Below, piece after piece: positions 35,173-43,045 of a stretch of 51,087 nucleotides of DNA (its first letter is position 1; every line of letters begins with the position of its first letter). The notes under the pieces were generated by a model. The model was given only the letters and a program-made list of their open reading frames with translations. It did not search any database and was not told the origin of the DNA. The DNA is from Aeromicrobium sp. Lineage in GTDB: Bacteria > Actinomycetota > Coriobacteriia > Anaerosomatales > Anaerosomataceae. The stretch covers positions 1 through 51,087 of the forward strand of contig JADIIM010000029.1 in NCBI GenBank assembly GCA_015351705.1, read 5' to 3'. The translations under genes and the position numbers were made by a program.

Positions 35173-35868
35173 CTACCGCGTCGCAGCGACCTGGCCATCG
35201 ACCACGCCGTCACGCATGTGCACGGTGCGGTCGCACGCCTCCGCTACCTCGGGATTGTGCGTGACGATGAGGAACGTCGTACCCTTCTCGCGGTTGATGC
35301 CCCGCATGATGTCCACGATCTCAGCTGAGGTCGCTGTGTCGAGGTCGCCGGTGGGTTCATCTCCCATCACGATCGCGGGCTCGTTGACGAGCGCGCGCGC
35401 GATGGCCACGCGCTGCTGCTGTCCGCCCGAGAGCTCACTCGGTGCGTGCCGCATCCGGTCCGCGAGCCCCACGCTCTCCAGGAGCAGGTGCGCGCGCATG
35501 GCCGCCGTCTTGCGAGACGCGCCAGCGTACTCCGCGGCCAGCGCCACGTTCTCGAGCGCCGACATCGTGGGCACCAGATTGAAACCCTGGAAGATGAAGC
35601 CCACCTCGCGCCCCCGGAGCCGCGCCAGCTCCCCGCCGCGCAGCGTGTCAACGCGACGCCCCGCGAGCCATACCTCGCCGGAATCAGGCCCGTCCAGACA
35701 GCCCGCGATATGCATGAGCGTGGACTTCCCCGAGCCTGATGGCCCCATGATGGCGACCATCTCCCCGGTCTCGACCTCCAGCGATGCTCCCCTGAGCGCG
35801 TCGACGTAGTTGTGCTTGCCGAGACGGTAGCGCTTGGTGACGTCCATGACCCGGACGATCGGTTCCAT
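35173..35868 (-). CDS. MacB-like ABC ATPase
   Basis: A 231-residue ATPase with Walker A '[15 protein letters not shown]', Q-loop 'IFQGFNLVPTMSALENV', signature 'LSGGQQQRVAIARAL', Walker B 'IVMGDEPTGDLD' and H-loop 'IVTHNPEV'. This is the MacB/LolD subfamily. It lies 28 bases after the matching permease gene and before the glycine-zipper gene. ATG 35868 has AAGGAG nearby upstream. Confidence 0.94.
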   Translation of the reverse strand: MEPIVRVMDVTKRYRLGKHNYVDALRGASLEVETGEMVAIMGPSGSGKSTLMHIAGCLDGPDSGEVWLAGRRVDTLRGGELARLRGREVGFIFQGFNLVPTMSALENVALAAEYAGASRKTAAMRAHLLLESVGLADRMRHAPSELSGGQQQRVAIARALVNEPAIVMGDEPTGDLDTATSAEIVDIMRGINREKGTTFLIVTHNPEVAEACDRTVHMRDGVVDGQVAATR

Positions 35869-35896
35869 GTTCGTACTCCTTCCTTGAGGGCAGACG

Positions 35897-37060
35897 CTAC
35901 TCGTAGCGCAGCGCCTGGACGGGGTTCAGACGGGCCGCATGCCATGCGGGGTACAAGCCGGAGAGCACGCCGAGCACAAGTGCGAACGCTACCGACCCTA
36001 AGGCCAGTCGCGGCGTGACCAGGAACAGCTCCGTCGCGCTCGCCGCCCCGGCCTGGTTCCCGCCCATCGCCACGAGTGACCCGAGGCCGAGGCCGAGCAG
36101 GCCACCGATCAGGCCGATGACGGCGGACTCGGCGATGAACTGACGCATGATCGCACCGTCGGTCGCGCCGATGGCCTTACGCACCCCGATCTCGCGCGTC
36201 CGCTCGGCGACCGACATCGTCATCGTGTTGATGACCGAGAGCCCGCCCACCATGAGCGACACGATCGCCACCGCGTAGATGATCTGGTTGAAGATCTTGA
36301 GCGGCTCTTTGACCGAGGCCTCGAAACCGGACGGGCCCATGGCTGTGACGTCCGGCACCTCGAATGCGATGACCTCGGCCATCTCGTCGGGATCCACACC
36401 CTCATCGAGATAGACGGCGATCGATGTGATGAGCGCTGCCGGGTCCACGCTCTCGGCGACCGCGGCGGGCAGATCGGCCACCAGCAGCTCCTGCGCGTCG
36501 GCCAGCGACATCTGGACCGCCATGTCCGGAGCGGTCAGCGTCTTGCCGAGGATCCCGATGACCTCGAAGTCACGTCCGCGCACCTCGATCGTCTCGCCGA
36601 CGCGGGCGTCGAGCTTGGAGACAAGGTCGGCGCCCACGACCACGACGTCACGGTCATCGCGTTCGAGCGCCCGCCCGGAGATCACCTCGGACTCGAAGCT
36701 CTCGTAACCTTCCTCACGGAAGTCGCTCGCGTTGATGTTGGCCGGGATACCGACGCTGACCGCGGACGGCTCCGCGTCCAGGAGCATCATGATCGACCCT
36801 GCGGCACGAGCGACGCCGTCCACGGCCTCGATCTCGGCGATCAGATCGGTCGAGATCGGCTCGACGGAGAAACCGGCCATGCCGCTCGAGCCGCTCACGA
36901 TCACCTTGTCCGCGTAGTAGTCCGTGCCGCCGTCGACAAGAAGGCTCAACTTCTCGGCGATGGAGCCCATCACCACCAGCGCGAGCACGCCGATGGTGAT
37001 GCCGAAGATGGTGAGCGCGGCGCGCAGCTTGCGCCTGAAGATCGAGCGTAGGGTCCTCAT
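35897..37060 (-). CDS. MacB-like ABC transporter permease
   Basis: A 387-residue permease with TM1 (about 15-35), an extracytoplasmic MacB_PCD domain of about 220 residues and three C-terminal helices containing 'VAERTREIGVRKAIGATDGAI'. It probably exports a lipid, peptide or drug, or acts in envelope stress. ATG 37060 follows GGAGG by 6 bases; the upstream in-frame ATG at 37075 has no good site. It is divergent from a TetR regulator that probably controls it. Confidence 0.93.
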   Translation of the reverse strand: MRTLRSIFRRKLRAALTIFGITIGVLALVVMGSIAEKLSLLVDGGTDYYADKVIVSGSSGMAGFSVEPISTDLIAEIEAVDGVARAAGSIMMLLDAEPSAVSVGIPANINASDFREEGYESFESEVISGRALERDDRDVVVVGADLVSKLDARVGETIEVRGRDFEVIGILGKTLTAPDMAVQMSLADAQELLVADLPAAVAESVDPAALITSIAVYLDEGVDPDEMAEVIAFEVPDVTAMGPSGFEASVKEPLKIFNQIIYAVAIVSLMVGGLSVINTMTMSVAERTREIGVRKAIGATDGAIMRQFIAESAVIGLIGGLLGLGLGSLVAMGGNQAGAASATELFLVTPRLALGSVAFALVLGVLSGLYPAWHAARLNPVQALRYE

Positions 37061-37151
37061 CCGGGCCTCCGTCATGCCTGGTGGTACTTAACGGCGTTTA
37101 CTGACGGTCGTTAACTTATCGCACGATGTACCTCGCGTCAAGCCTCTATCA

Positions 37152-37170
37152 GTGTCATTATGATTGACAC
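37152..37170. promoter_or_regulatory. candidate TetR operator in the macB/tetR divergent region
   Basis: GTGTCA-TTATGAT-TGACAC is a 19-bp dyad with perfect 6-bp arms. Further GTTAAC-type dyads lie at 37110-37115 and 37185-37190. The region between the two divergent genes is AT-rich compared with its surroundings. A TetR dimer could bind any of these. Confidence 0.6.
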
Positions 37171-37217
37171 CAATGGTGAACACTGTTAACTTCATCACGA
37201 AGGATGAGAGGAGCACC

Positions 37218-37835
37218 GTGGCCGCCCGACCAGCCAACCCCCGCCTCGCACACGACATCATCGAAGCCGCCGCATCGTTGGTGGAGGAACGCGGCCCAGA
37301 AGGCATCACCATGCGCCTCGTGGCCGACCGGATCGGCTACAGCCCCACCACCATCTACCTGTACTTCAAGAACAAGGAGCACCTGCTCGACGAGACTGTG
37401 AACCGTGCCTACGACTGGTTCGCCGAGCACCTCGAGCGGGCGCAGACGGGCGCCTCAGCGCCCGAGCGACTGCGCCAGGGCGCGCACGCATACCTGGACT
37501 GGGGACTTCAGAACCCGGGCATGTACCGCCTGATGTTCGAGTGGGGCTACCTCGGCGACATCTCGGAAGAGGCGATCTTCGCCCGCCGGGCGAGCTGGCG
37601 CCGCACTCGCAACGTCATCGAGCGCGGCGTCGAGGAAGGGGCCTTCCGGTCCGGCCTGGACAGCGCGACAGCGGCCGACACGATGTGGGTCGGCATACAC
37701 GGGCTCACTTCGCTCGCGCTGTCAGGGCGCATGTTCGGGAATCCTGGCGTGGCGGACCCGGCCGTCGTACACGGACGATCGCACCAGCTCGCCGACGCGC
37801 TGGCCGACAGCTGGGAAGCCGCCTGGCGGCCCTGA
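37218..37835 (+). CDS. TetR-family transcriptional repressor
   Basis: A 205-residue regulator from GTG 37218, which has AGAGGAG 5 bases upstream; an in-frame ATG at 37164 falls inside the operator and is unlikely. The N-terminal HTH is clear: 'IIEAAASLVEERGPEGITM', 'IGYSPTTIYLYFKNKEHLL'. The C-terminal part (about 90-190) resembles the WHG/TetR_C_13-type ligand domain ('GMYRLMFEWGYLGD'). Divergent from the MacB-like ABC genes, so probably their ligand-responsive repressor. Confidence 0.93.
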   Translation: MAARPANPRLAHDIIEAAASLVEERGPEGITMRLVADRIGYSPTTIYLYFKNKEHLLDETVNRAYDWFAEHLERAQTGASAPERLRQGAHAYLDWGLQNPGMYRLMFEWGYLGDISEEAIFARRASWRRTRNVIERGVEEGAFRSGLDSATAADTMWVGIHGLTSLALSGRMFGNPGVADPAVVHGRSHQLADALADSWEAAWRP

Positions 37836-37881
37836 GCGTCTGAACGCCGTGGCATGCGCCGCACGCGCCACCAGGAGGACC

Positions 37882-38832
37882 TCACAACCCGAGACCGAGT
37901 TGCTCCCCACCCATCGGCTCTACCGGCTCGACCACCTCGGGGCCGAGGATCTCCGCAAGCTCCCGCGCGTTGACCGGCGCGTAGTCGTACTTGCAGTTGT
38001 TGAACATCACGTAGGTGACGTCGGTCTCCCCGGCGAGCTCCAGCACGCGGGGCGCCCACTCCTCGAGCTCCTCGCGGGCGTAGCGGTAGTCGAACCGGTC
38101 TGCTGCCGAGATGTTGCGGGCGAAGTACGTCTCGCGGTTGCGACCATGCAGCCGCACGTAGCCCACCCGGCTGGTCGCCGCCACCAGCGGAGGCATCGTC
38201 GTGCGTGTGGGGAACTGCGGGGCGTCGACCGCGACGTAGGTGATGTCACGCTCGGCCAGGAACTTGAGCGTCTGCTTCCGGCGGCCCTCGTCCACCCACG
38301 ACGGATGGCGGAACTCCACCAGCATCCGGCGCCTGCCGAGCTTGCTGCGCGCGTACTCGATGTATGCAAGGTTGTCCTCGTACAGCGCATCGTCGAGCGC
38401 GGTGAAGAACGGCGGGAACTGCATGAGCACACCGCCGAGCTTGCCTGCCTGATCGAGCGGCTCGATCGCCTCGGCGAACAGATCGAAGGCGAGGTCGACC
38501 ATCTCCTGGGACGGCCGCCTGACCCGTCCGCGCTCCACCTCGTGTGGATACTCGCGCAGCTCGGGATGGAGTGCGCGCTCATCGACGGCGTGCTGCGTCA
38601 TCATGCCGAACGCCTTGACGTGGAAGACGAACCCCGGCGGTGTGCGCTTGGCCCAGTTCTCACACACACGCCGGTCGGGGATGGCGTAGAACGGCGCGTC
38701 CGCCTCGACGGTGTCGAACCGCTCGGCGTAGTAGCGCAGACGCGCCGCGGGCGTGCTCACCTCGGGTGGATACCACGCCTCGATCATGGTGCGGTCCGCC
38801 CACGAGCAGGTGCCGACGTGCACCCGTCCCAC
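37882..38832 (-). CDS. DUF72 (YecE) family protein
   Basis: A 316-residue TIM-barrel-like protein of the DUF72 family. It has N-terminal 'VHVGTCSWADRTMIEAWYP', 'FDTVEADAPFYAIP', 'VLMQFPPFF', 'MLVEFRHPSW', 'YVRLHGRN' and 'YVMFNNCKYDYAPVNA'. The family's biochemical role is not established. It is the last of three minus-strand genes after a hydrolase and a cytochrome c lipoprotein, but their co-operation is not obvious. Confidence 0.92.
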   Translation of the reverse strand: MGRVHVGTCSWADRTMIEAWYPPEVSTPAARLRYYAERFDTVEADAPFYAIPDRRVCENWAKRTPPGFVFHVKAFGMMTQHAVDERALHPELREYPHEVERGRVRRPSQEMVDLAFDLFAEAIEPLDQAGKLGGVLMQFPPFFTALDDALYEDNLAYIEYARSKLGRRRMLVEFRHPSWVDEGRRKQTLKFLAERDITYVAVDAPQFPTRTTMPPLVAATSRVGYVRLHGRNRETYFARNISAADRFDYRYAREELEEWAPRVLELAGETDVTYVMFNNCKYDYAPVNARELAEILGPEVVEPVEPMGGEQLGLGL

Positions 38833-38849
38833 GTGTGCCGCCTCTCGCT

Positions 38850-39146
38850 CTATCGCAGGGACAGGTACTCGGCGATGGCCGCGGCCTCATCGTCCGAGAC
38901 CTGCGCGCCCTTGGCGATCATCTCATCGATGATCGCTGCCCAGGTGACCGCATCGGCGTCCTCTGCCCAGACGCGGTCGAGGTTGTGACACGTGGTGCAC
39001 TTCTCCTCGAGAAGCGCCCCGCCATCCAGCCCGGTGGCCTCACCCGGAGTGGGCTCAGGCTCGGGGACCGGCTCGTCGGCGCCACAGGCGACGACCGTGG
39101 CGAGAACGAGTACGAGCAACACGACGAGTGCGGATCGCTTCATCAT
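38850..39146 (-). CDS. monoheme cytochrome c lipoprotein
   Basis: About 98 residues from the first of two ATGs (39146; AAAGGA 6 bases upstream). It has a signal sequence with lipobox 'VVAC', a Pro/Glu-rich linker, then one class I-type haem site 'CTTCH' in 'LLEEKCTTCHNLDRV' and a following helical segment with 'EMIAKGAQVSDDEAAAIAEYL', as in quinohemoprotein-like small c-type domains. Met residues after the haem site could give the sixth ligand. It would carry single electrons on the outer face of the membrane. Confidence 0.9.
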   Translation of the reverse strand: MMKRSALVVLLVLVLATVVACGADEPVPEPEPTPGEATGLDGGALLEEKCTTCHNLDRVWAEDADAVTWAAIIDEMIAKGAQVSDDEAAAIAEYLSLR

Positions 39147-39197
39147 GATCGGTCCTTTCATCCACTCGCGGCCGCTCACACGCGCGGCCGACACCGG

Positions 39198-40091
39198 TTA
39201 GATACCCGAGCGTCCTGCAACCGACACGCGCGCCCGGTCGGCGTCCAGCAGGCCGCCGTAGTCGCGCACGTAGTCCTCGAACGCAAGCGGTTCCGGAGGC
39301 GCATGGTACGGCCAGTCGAACCGCTCGGAGACGAGGTCCGCGAAGTTCGCGTCGATGAACGTGCGCGTGATGCCATAGTCGAGCAGCGGGTCGTGTTCGG
39401 ACATGCCAAAGAAGCACGGTTGCGGATACGGTCCGGCCAAGTCCTCCTCGGTGACCGTGAGAATCTCGCGCACCTGCGCGACGAGCACCTGTATGGTGGC
39501 CGCCGAGTACGACATGAGCCGCGCCTTGAGGTCGCTCGGGGTCTCGAAGCCGCCGATCTCGCACATGAACCACACCACGAGCCGGACGGCCGTCTCATTG
39601 CCGAGAAGCCAGGCGAGGACCCGTCGCGGCGCGCGGTGCTCGAGCGCGGTGATCACCGCCGAGATCATCGCCCGGTCGGCCGGCGGCCGGAGCAGCGCGC
39701 GGTGACTGACGCACGGCGACAGCAGCCCCACGCGATCCACCCGGTCGCCAAGGTGCTGCAGCGCCCGGAGCGTGAGGATCCCGCCGAACGAGAACCCCAT
39801 CAGCGCGAATCGCTCGGCGCCGATGTGATCCGCCAGATCGCCGATGACCGCCGCGAGGCGCGCACTGGAGAAGCCCTCGGCCAGCGGCGTGCTGCCTCCG
39901 TGACCCGGCATCTCGAAGAAGTGCGTGCGGTACCGCTGCCCCATGAACTGGATCATCGGCGTCCAGTCCTCGGCGAGCGAGACCGTGGCCGGCACGATGA
40001 TCAGCGGCGGGCCGTCGCCGCACTCCGCGTAGCGAAGGCGGGTGCCGGGAAGCTCGGCGTGCTTGAGCACGACGGGGCAGGGCGTGGTCAC
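39198..40091 (-). CDS. alpha/beta hydrolase
   Basis: A 297-residue alpha/beta-hydrolase fold protein. It has 'PPLIIVPATVSLAEDW', the 'EMPGHGGSTP' loop, nucleophile elbow 'LMGFSFGGIL' (Ser), acidic residue in 'MSEHDPLLDY', and a cap region of about 90 residues. The catalytic His is not certain by eye. GTG 40091 follows AGGAG by 5 bases. Esterase, lactonase or haloalkane-type activities are all possible. It heads a minus-strand group with the cytochrome c and DUF72 genes. Confidence 0.85.
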   Translation of the reverse strand: MTTPCPVVLKHAELPGTRLRYAECGDGPPLIIVPATVSLAEDWTPMIQFMGQRYRTHFFEMPGHGGSTPLAEGFSSARLAAVIGDLADHIGAERFALMGFSFGGILTLRALQHLGDRVDRVGLLSPCVSHRALLRPPADRAMISAVITALEHRAPRRVLAWLLGNETAVRLVVWFMCEIGGFETPSDLKARLMSYSAATIQVLVAQVREILTVTEEDLAGPYPQPCFFGMSEHDPLLDYGITRTFIDANFADLVSERFDWPYHAPPEPLAFEDYVRDYGGLLDADRARVSVAGRSGI

Positions 40092-40177
40092 GGATCTCCT
40101 TCGCAGGCACGGCACGGACGCACGTATCATCGCCCGTGCACGCGGCCGGGGCAACACCGGGACGGTGACGGTCGTGC

Positions 40178-40183
40178 TACACT
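40178..40183 (+). promoter_or_regulatory. candidate -10 element, possibly leaderless transcript
   Basis: TACACT ends 7 bases before ATG 40191, the spacing expected if the transcript begins at the start codon, as is common in actinobacteria. No ribosome site precedes ATG 40191. Confidence 0.4.
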
Positions 40184-40190
40184 CGTAGCG

Positions 40191-40373
40191 ATGGGATACG
40201 CGGTGCGGCGACATCCTCGCCCGGCACGCCGGTTCGGCCCAGATGCCACCGGCCAGGTTCCCTACTCACCCCTCTGGCAGCCCGCGCACGTGCACAGCCA
40301 CGCGCGCGTCCATCCGCTCGCCCGTGTCCGCGGACGCGGGGAACCGACCGGTGCGAGGCAGGTGACGGCATGA
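40191..40373 (+). CDS. small open frame of uncertain reality (60 codons)
   Basis: A 60-residue Arg/His/Pro-rich frame in the 505-base gap between the hydrolase and GNAT genes. Its only support is the TACACT -10-like element at leaderless spacing and the ATGA overlap with the next small frame. Composition is skewed ('HVHSHARVHPLARVRGRG') and no fold is suggested, so it may be a chance frame in GC-rich DNA. Confidence 0.25.
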   Translation: MGYAVRRHPRPARRFGPDATGQVPYSPLWQPAHVHSHARVHPLARVRGRGEPTGARQVTA

Positions 40374-40522
40374 GCAGGCTGGCGACAAGACGTCCGAGGA
40401 AGCGCCGTCGGCGCTACGAGATGGCGGTCTTGCTCCAGCGACAGCCGGGCGCGGGCGTTGCCACGGTGCGCATCAAGCCCGTCCGGCGGATCTTCACCTC
40501 GGCCACGCAGTACCACTTCTGA
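40370..40522 (+). CDS. small basic protein, 50 residues, uncertain
   Basis: A frame from ATG 40370 overlapping the previous small frame by ATGA. The product is very basic at its N-terminus ('RRPRKRRRRYEMAVLLQRQ') and more beta-like after that ('ATVRIKPVRRIFTSATQYHF'). It could be a small nucleic-acid-binding protein. A weak AGG lies upstream. The rest of the gap (40092-40190 and 40523-40595) shows nothing I can name. Confidence 0.35.
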   Translation: MSRLATRRPRKRRRRYEMAVLLQRQPGAGVATVRIKPVRRIFTSATQYHF

Positions 40523-40595
40523 GCCAACGCGGCGGTCGAGAGCGGACCGTCCGTCGCCGGTGGCGGTGCGCTTCAGCGTCTGCCAGAATCGCCGC

Positions 40596-41108
40596 ATGAC
40601 ACAGGCACGTCATACCGGCGGCCCGGCGGGCCGGATCATCATCGCGCGCGCGACGCCCGACGACGCCGAGGAGATTCTCGCGCTCATCCGGCGTGCGTTC
40701 GCGCCGGCAGCGGAGATGTACGACGCACCGGACCTTCCGCCGCTGACCGAGACGCTCGAGGAGCACGTCGCGCGCTACCGGACCCACGCGGTGCTCAAGG
40801 CCACGGACGCCAGTGGGCGCATCGTCGGTACGGTGCAGGGGAATCTGCGCGAGGACGGCACCTGTTATGTGGCCCGGCTCGCTGTGGAGCCCGCCGAGCA
40901 GGGACATGGTGTCGGCCGCGAGCTCGCACGCGCCCTCGAGAGGCTGTTCCCGACCGCACGGCGTTTCGAGCTGTTCACGGGGCATCGGAACGAGGCGTCA
41001 CTCGGGCTGTACGCGTCGCTCGGCTACCGCGAGGTGCGCCGAGAACGCGAGAACGAGCGCCTCACCCTTGTGTGGCTCGAAAAGGACGTGTCAGACCGGC
41101 CACGGTGA
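40596..41108 (+). CDS. GNAT-family N-acetyltransferase
   Basis: A 170-residue acetyltransferase. It shows strand 'IIIARATPDDAEEILALI', 'YVARLAVEPAEQGHGVGRELARAL' with the acetyl-CoA pyrophosphate loop Q-x-x-G-x-G, and 'LYASLGYREVRRE' at the end. Substrate unknown. ATG 40596 has no ribosome site; 'CAGAAT' at 40584-40589 lies 6 bases before it, so this too could be leaderless. In-frame upstream codons would add unlikely Arg/Ser-rich sequence. Confidence 0.88.
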   Translation: MTQARHTGGPAGRIIIARATPDDAEEILALIRRAFAPAAEMYDAPDLPPLTETLEEHVARYRTHAVLKATDASGRIVGTVQGNLREDGTCYVARLAVEPAEQGHGVGRELARALERLFPTARRFELFTGHRNEASLGLYASLGYREVRRERENERLTLVWLEKDVSDRPR

Positions 41109-41147
41109 CCCGGGGCGACGGTGGCCCTGGGATGGTGACCCGGGGCG
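41104..41147. repeat. 14-bp direct repeat between convergent genes
   Basis: GGTGACCCGGGGCG occurs at 41104-41117 and again at 41134-41147, a 30-base period, in the gap between the GNAT and DUF192 stops. The function is unknown. It may reflect a local duplication. Confidence 0.6.
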
Positions 41148-41153
41148 GCGCGC

Positions 41154-41666
41154 TCACCTTGGCGGGCCGAACGCACTGCCCGGTCCGAGATCCCGGCTCG
41201 CGGCCCACCCCTGCGGAAGCTCGAGCACATATGCGCAGGGGCACGGGCTCGTCACCAGGCGCTCGTCCCCGGGATCGAGCGGCTCGATGGCACGCACGAT
41301 GAGGTCGTCGTCGATGAAGACCACATCGATGGGGAACGCGACCTCCTTCATCGCGAACGTACGCGGAGCCGAGTCCTCGAAGATGAACAGCATCCCCTCG
41401 CCGGGCTCAAGGGGCTCGTGGTCCTGAAGGCCGTGGGCGCGCTCCGCAGCCTGATCGGCGACCTCGGCGATGACCTCCACGCCGTCGAGCGTCACGATGA
41501 CGCGTTCAGGCGCGCCGAGCGAGCACGCGGTGCCGAGGAGCGCAGCCAGCACAAGAGACAGAAGCGCCACGAGGGCGCCGCGCGGTGATGCGCCCAGAGC
41601 CCGACGCCGCTGAACTACCAGCGATGTGGCGGCGGCCCGTTCGACCATCGGTCTGCGGCGATACAC
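41154..41666 (-). CDS. DUF192 lipoprotein
   Basis: A 170-residue protein with a basic N-terminus, a hydrophobic stretch and lipobox 'LGTAC' (near 48), followed by a DUF192 domain: 'ERAHGLQDHEPLEPGEGMLF', 'FAMKEVAFPIDVVFID', and 'YVLELPQGWA'. DUF192 domains are small beta-barrels of unknown biochemical role, usually exported. GTG 41666 directly follows the upstream stop (TGA then GTG), suggesting re-initiation; ATG 41648 is an alternative start. Confidence 0.88.
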   Translation of the reverse strand: MYRRRPMVERAAATSLVVQRRRALGASPRGALVALLSLVLAALLGTACSLGAPERVIVTLDGVEVIAEVADQAAERAHGLQDHEPLEPGEGMLFIFEDSAPRTFAMKEVAFPIDVVFIDDDLIVRAIEPLDPGDERLVTSPCPCAYVLELPQGWAASRDLGPGSAFGPPR

Positions 41667-42062
41667 TCAGACGGTAACGGCAGCGGCCTCGAGTCCGGCT
41701 CCGGCGAGTTCGACGTGCGGCACGCCCGAGGTCACGAGCGCATGTGCATCCTCGAGCGAAGCGACACGTCGCGTGCCATGCCGACGGAGCCGGTCCGCGA
41801 TGCTGACGAGCCGTCGGGTCGCCTCAAAGGACACCTTGCTGAAGTGCATCTCGTCCCACTCGGCATGCGTGAGCGTGGCCCACAGCTCGCCGAACAGCCA
41901 TCTCAGGTTGGCGATGTCGTCTTGCGACAGATAGTGCCAGTCAGCCTTCAGGCCGTGACGCAGGCGCTCCACGGCGCGCTCCACTGCCCTCTGGCGGTTC
42001 ACCTCGTGCATGCGCATGCCAAGGGTCTCGTTGGTCATTTCGGGATGGATGCTGCCGGGCAT
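41667..42062 (-). CDS. hypothetical protein, 131 residues
   Basis: A soluble protein from ATG 42062 with GGAGG about 10 bases upstream. The centre is helical and rich in aromatic residues: 'LKADWHYLSQDDIANLRWLFGELWATLTHAEWDEMHF' spans residues about 38-75. The last 40 residues contain 'RVASLEDAHALVTSGVPHVEL'. No family recognised. Its stop abuts the DUF192 start, so the two are one operon. Confidence 0.7.
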   Translation of the reverse strand: MPGSIHPEMTNETLGMRMHEVNRQRAVERAVERLRHGLKADWHYLSQDDIANLRWLFGELWATLTHAEWDEMHFSKVSFEATRRLVSIADRLRRHGTRRVASLEDAHALVTSGVPHVELAGAGLEAAAVTV

Positions 42063-42159
42063 CGTGATCGTCCCTCCACTAGGCGTACCTATCGATATTC
42101 GACTCCCCTTGTGCGCCTCTGCACAAGCGTACGGCCGGTGAGCGGTGTCAAAGCGCCGG

Positions 42160-42867
42160 TCAGCGGCTGCCCGACAACACCCTCGCCACCATCGAGTCGG
42201 CCTCGCGACGCAGCATCACGACCTCCGGGTCGAGGTCGAGCGCGTGCTCGAGCCGCTCGAGAAGCCGGTCGCCTGAGCGCAGGCCGGCCCAGCGCAGTCG
42301 GCGAGCGAGCGGCTCCCACGCGCTGCGACGGTTGACCAGCCACAGCCGGAGCACGCTTAAAGCGAGCAGCGCGAGCGGGACCGCGGCCACCCACTCATGC
42401 GCGGGGAACAACGCCGCCGCCGTGACACCGAGCCCCACGGCGATGACGGGCCAGATCGCAGGCGTCGGCTGGTTCATGACCATGAACATCAGCTTGGGCA
42501 CCTCGATGACGCCACCTTTGGGCTCGAAGCCGATCTCAGCACGCCGCAAGCGGATGTAGACCGCCAGCGCACCACGACGGCGGCGCATGTCCCACATAGT
42601 CATCAGCAGGAAGGTGGCGAACACGACGCCGACGGCCCACCGCACCGGTACGGCGTGCGCAGGCATGCCGAGCATCAGGCCTAGGCCGGCGACCGCGGCG
42701 GCGATGATGTACAGCGGCGGGATGCCAGCGGCAGGCTCGGCCAGACGCGCCTCGGCAACCCCGTCGACATCGGTGGACAGGAGGTAGCCCCACCCGATCG
42801 GATCGCGCATGGCGGCGATCGCGACAAGAACAAGAAAGCCGGTCATACCGAGGACTGTCAGGAGCAT
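42160..42867 (-). CDS. five-helix membrane protein, unknown
   Basis: A 235-residue membrane protein from ATG 42867 (AAGGA 7 bases upstream). There are five hydrophobic segments (about 3-20, 50-70, 77-97, 145-163 and 168-187), a charged cytoplasmic-type loop between the third and fourth, and a soluble C-terminal region of about 50 residues. No family recognised. It is divergent from the 12-heme cytochrome gene, which may suggest a shared regulatory region but not a function. Confidence 0.75.
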   Translation of the reverse strand: MLLTVLGMTGFLVLVAIAAMRDPIGWGYLLSTDVDGVAEARLAEPAAGIPPLYIIAAAVAGLGLMLGMPAHAVPVRWAVGVVFATFLLMTMWDMRRRRGALAVYIRLRRAEIGFEPKGGVIEVPKLMFMVMNQPTPAIWPVIAVGLGVTAAALFPAHEWVAAVPLALLALSVLRLWLVNRRSAWEPLARRLRWAGLRSGDRLLERLEHALDLDPEVVMLRREADSMVARVLSGSR

Positions 42868-43002
42868 GGGTCGTCCTTTGCGGGTAGGGATCCGTGCGGG
42901 GGCTGCTCTCGCGGTGCGCTGCAGGACGGTAGTACATTGCAGGAAGTCTACGACGCGCGCATCGGCGCTCCTGCAATCGCGGCCTGGGGGAATCGCTTCG
43001 GG

Positions 43003-43008
43003 TACACT
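43003..43008 (+). promoter_or_regulatory. candidate -10 element of the 12-heme cytochrome gene
   Basis: TACACT lies 37 bases before ATG 43046, with the ribosome site GAGGTG in between. No convincing -35 box. Confidence 0.4.
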
Positions 43009-43045
43009 GGAGACGTCCATGTCCCGGCAACGAGGTGATGTGCCG

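Noticed and set aside
38640-40373. 577-codon open frame on the plus strand opposite DUF72, cytochrome and hydrolase genes
   Set aside because: Antisense shadow; all three minus-strand genes have clear family motifs. Only its last 60 codons fall in a real gap and are listed separately with low confidence.
40092-40596. Riboswitch (cobalamin or SAM type) in the 505-base gap
   Set aside because: A 'gccaccgg' stretch raised the idea, but the conserved box and pairing pattern of a B12 or SAM riboswitch could not be found.
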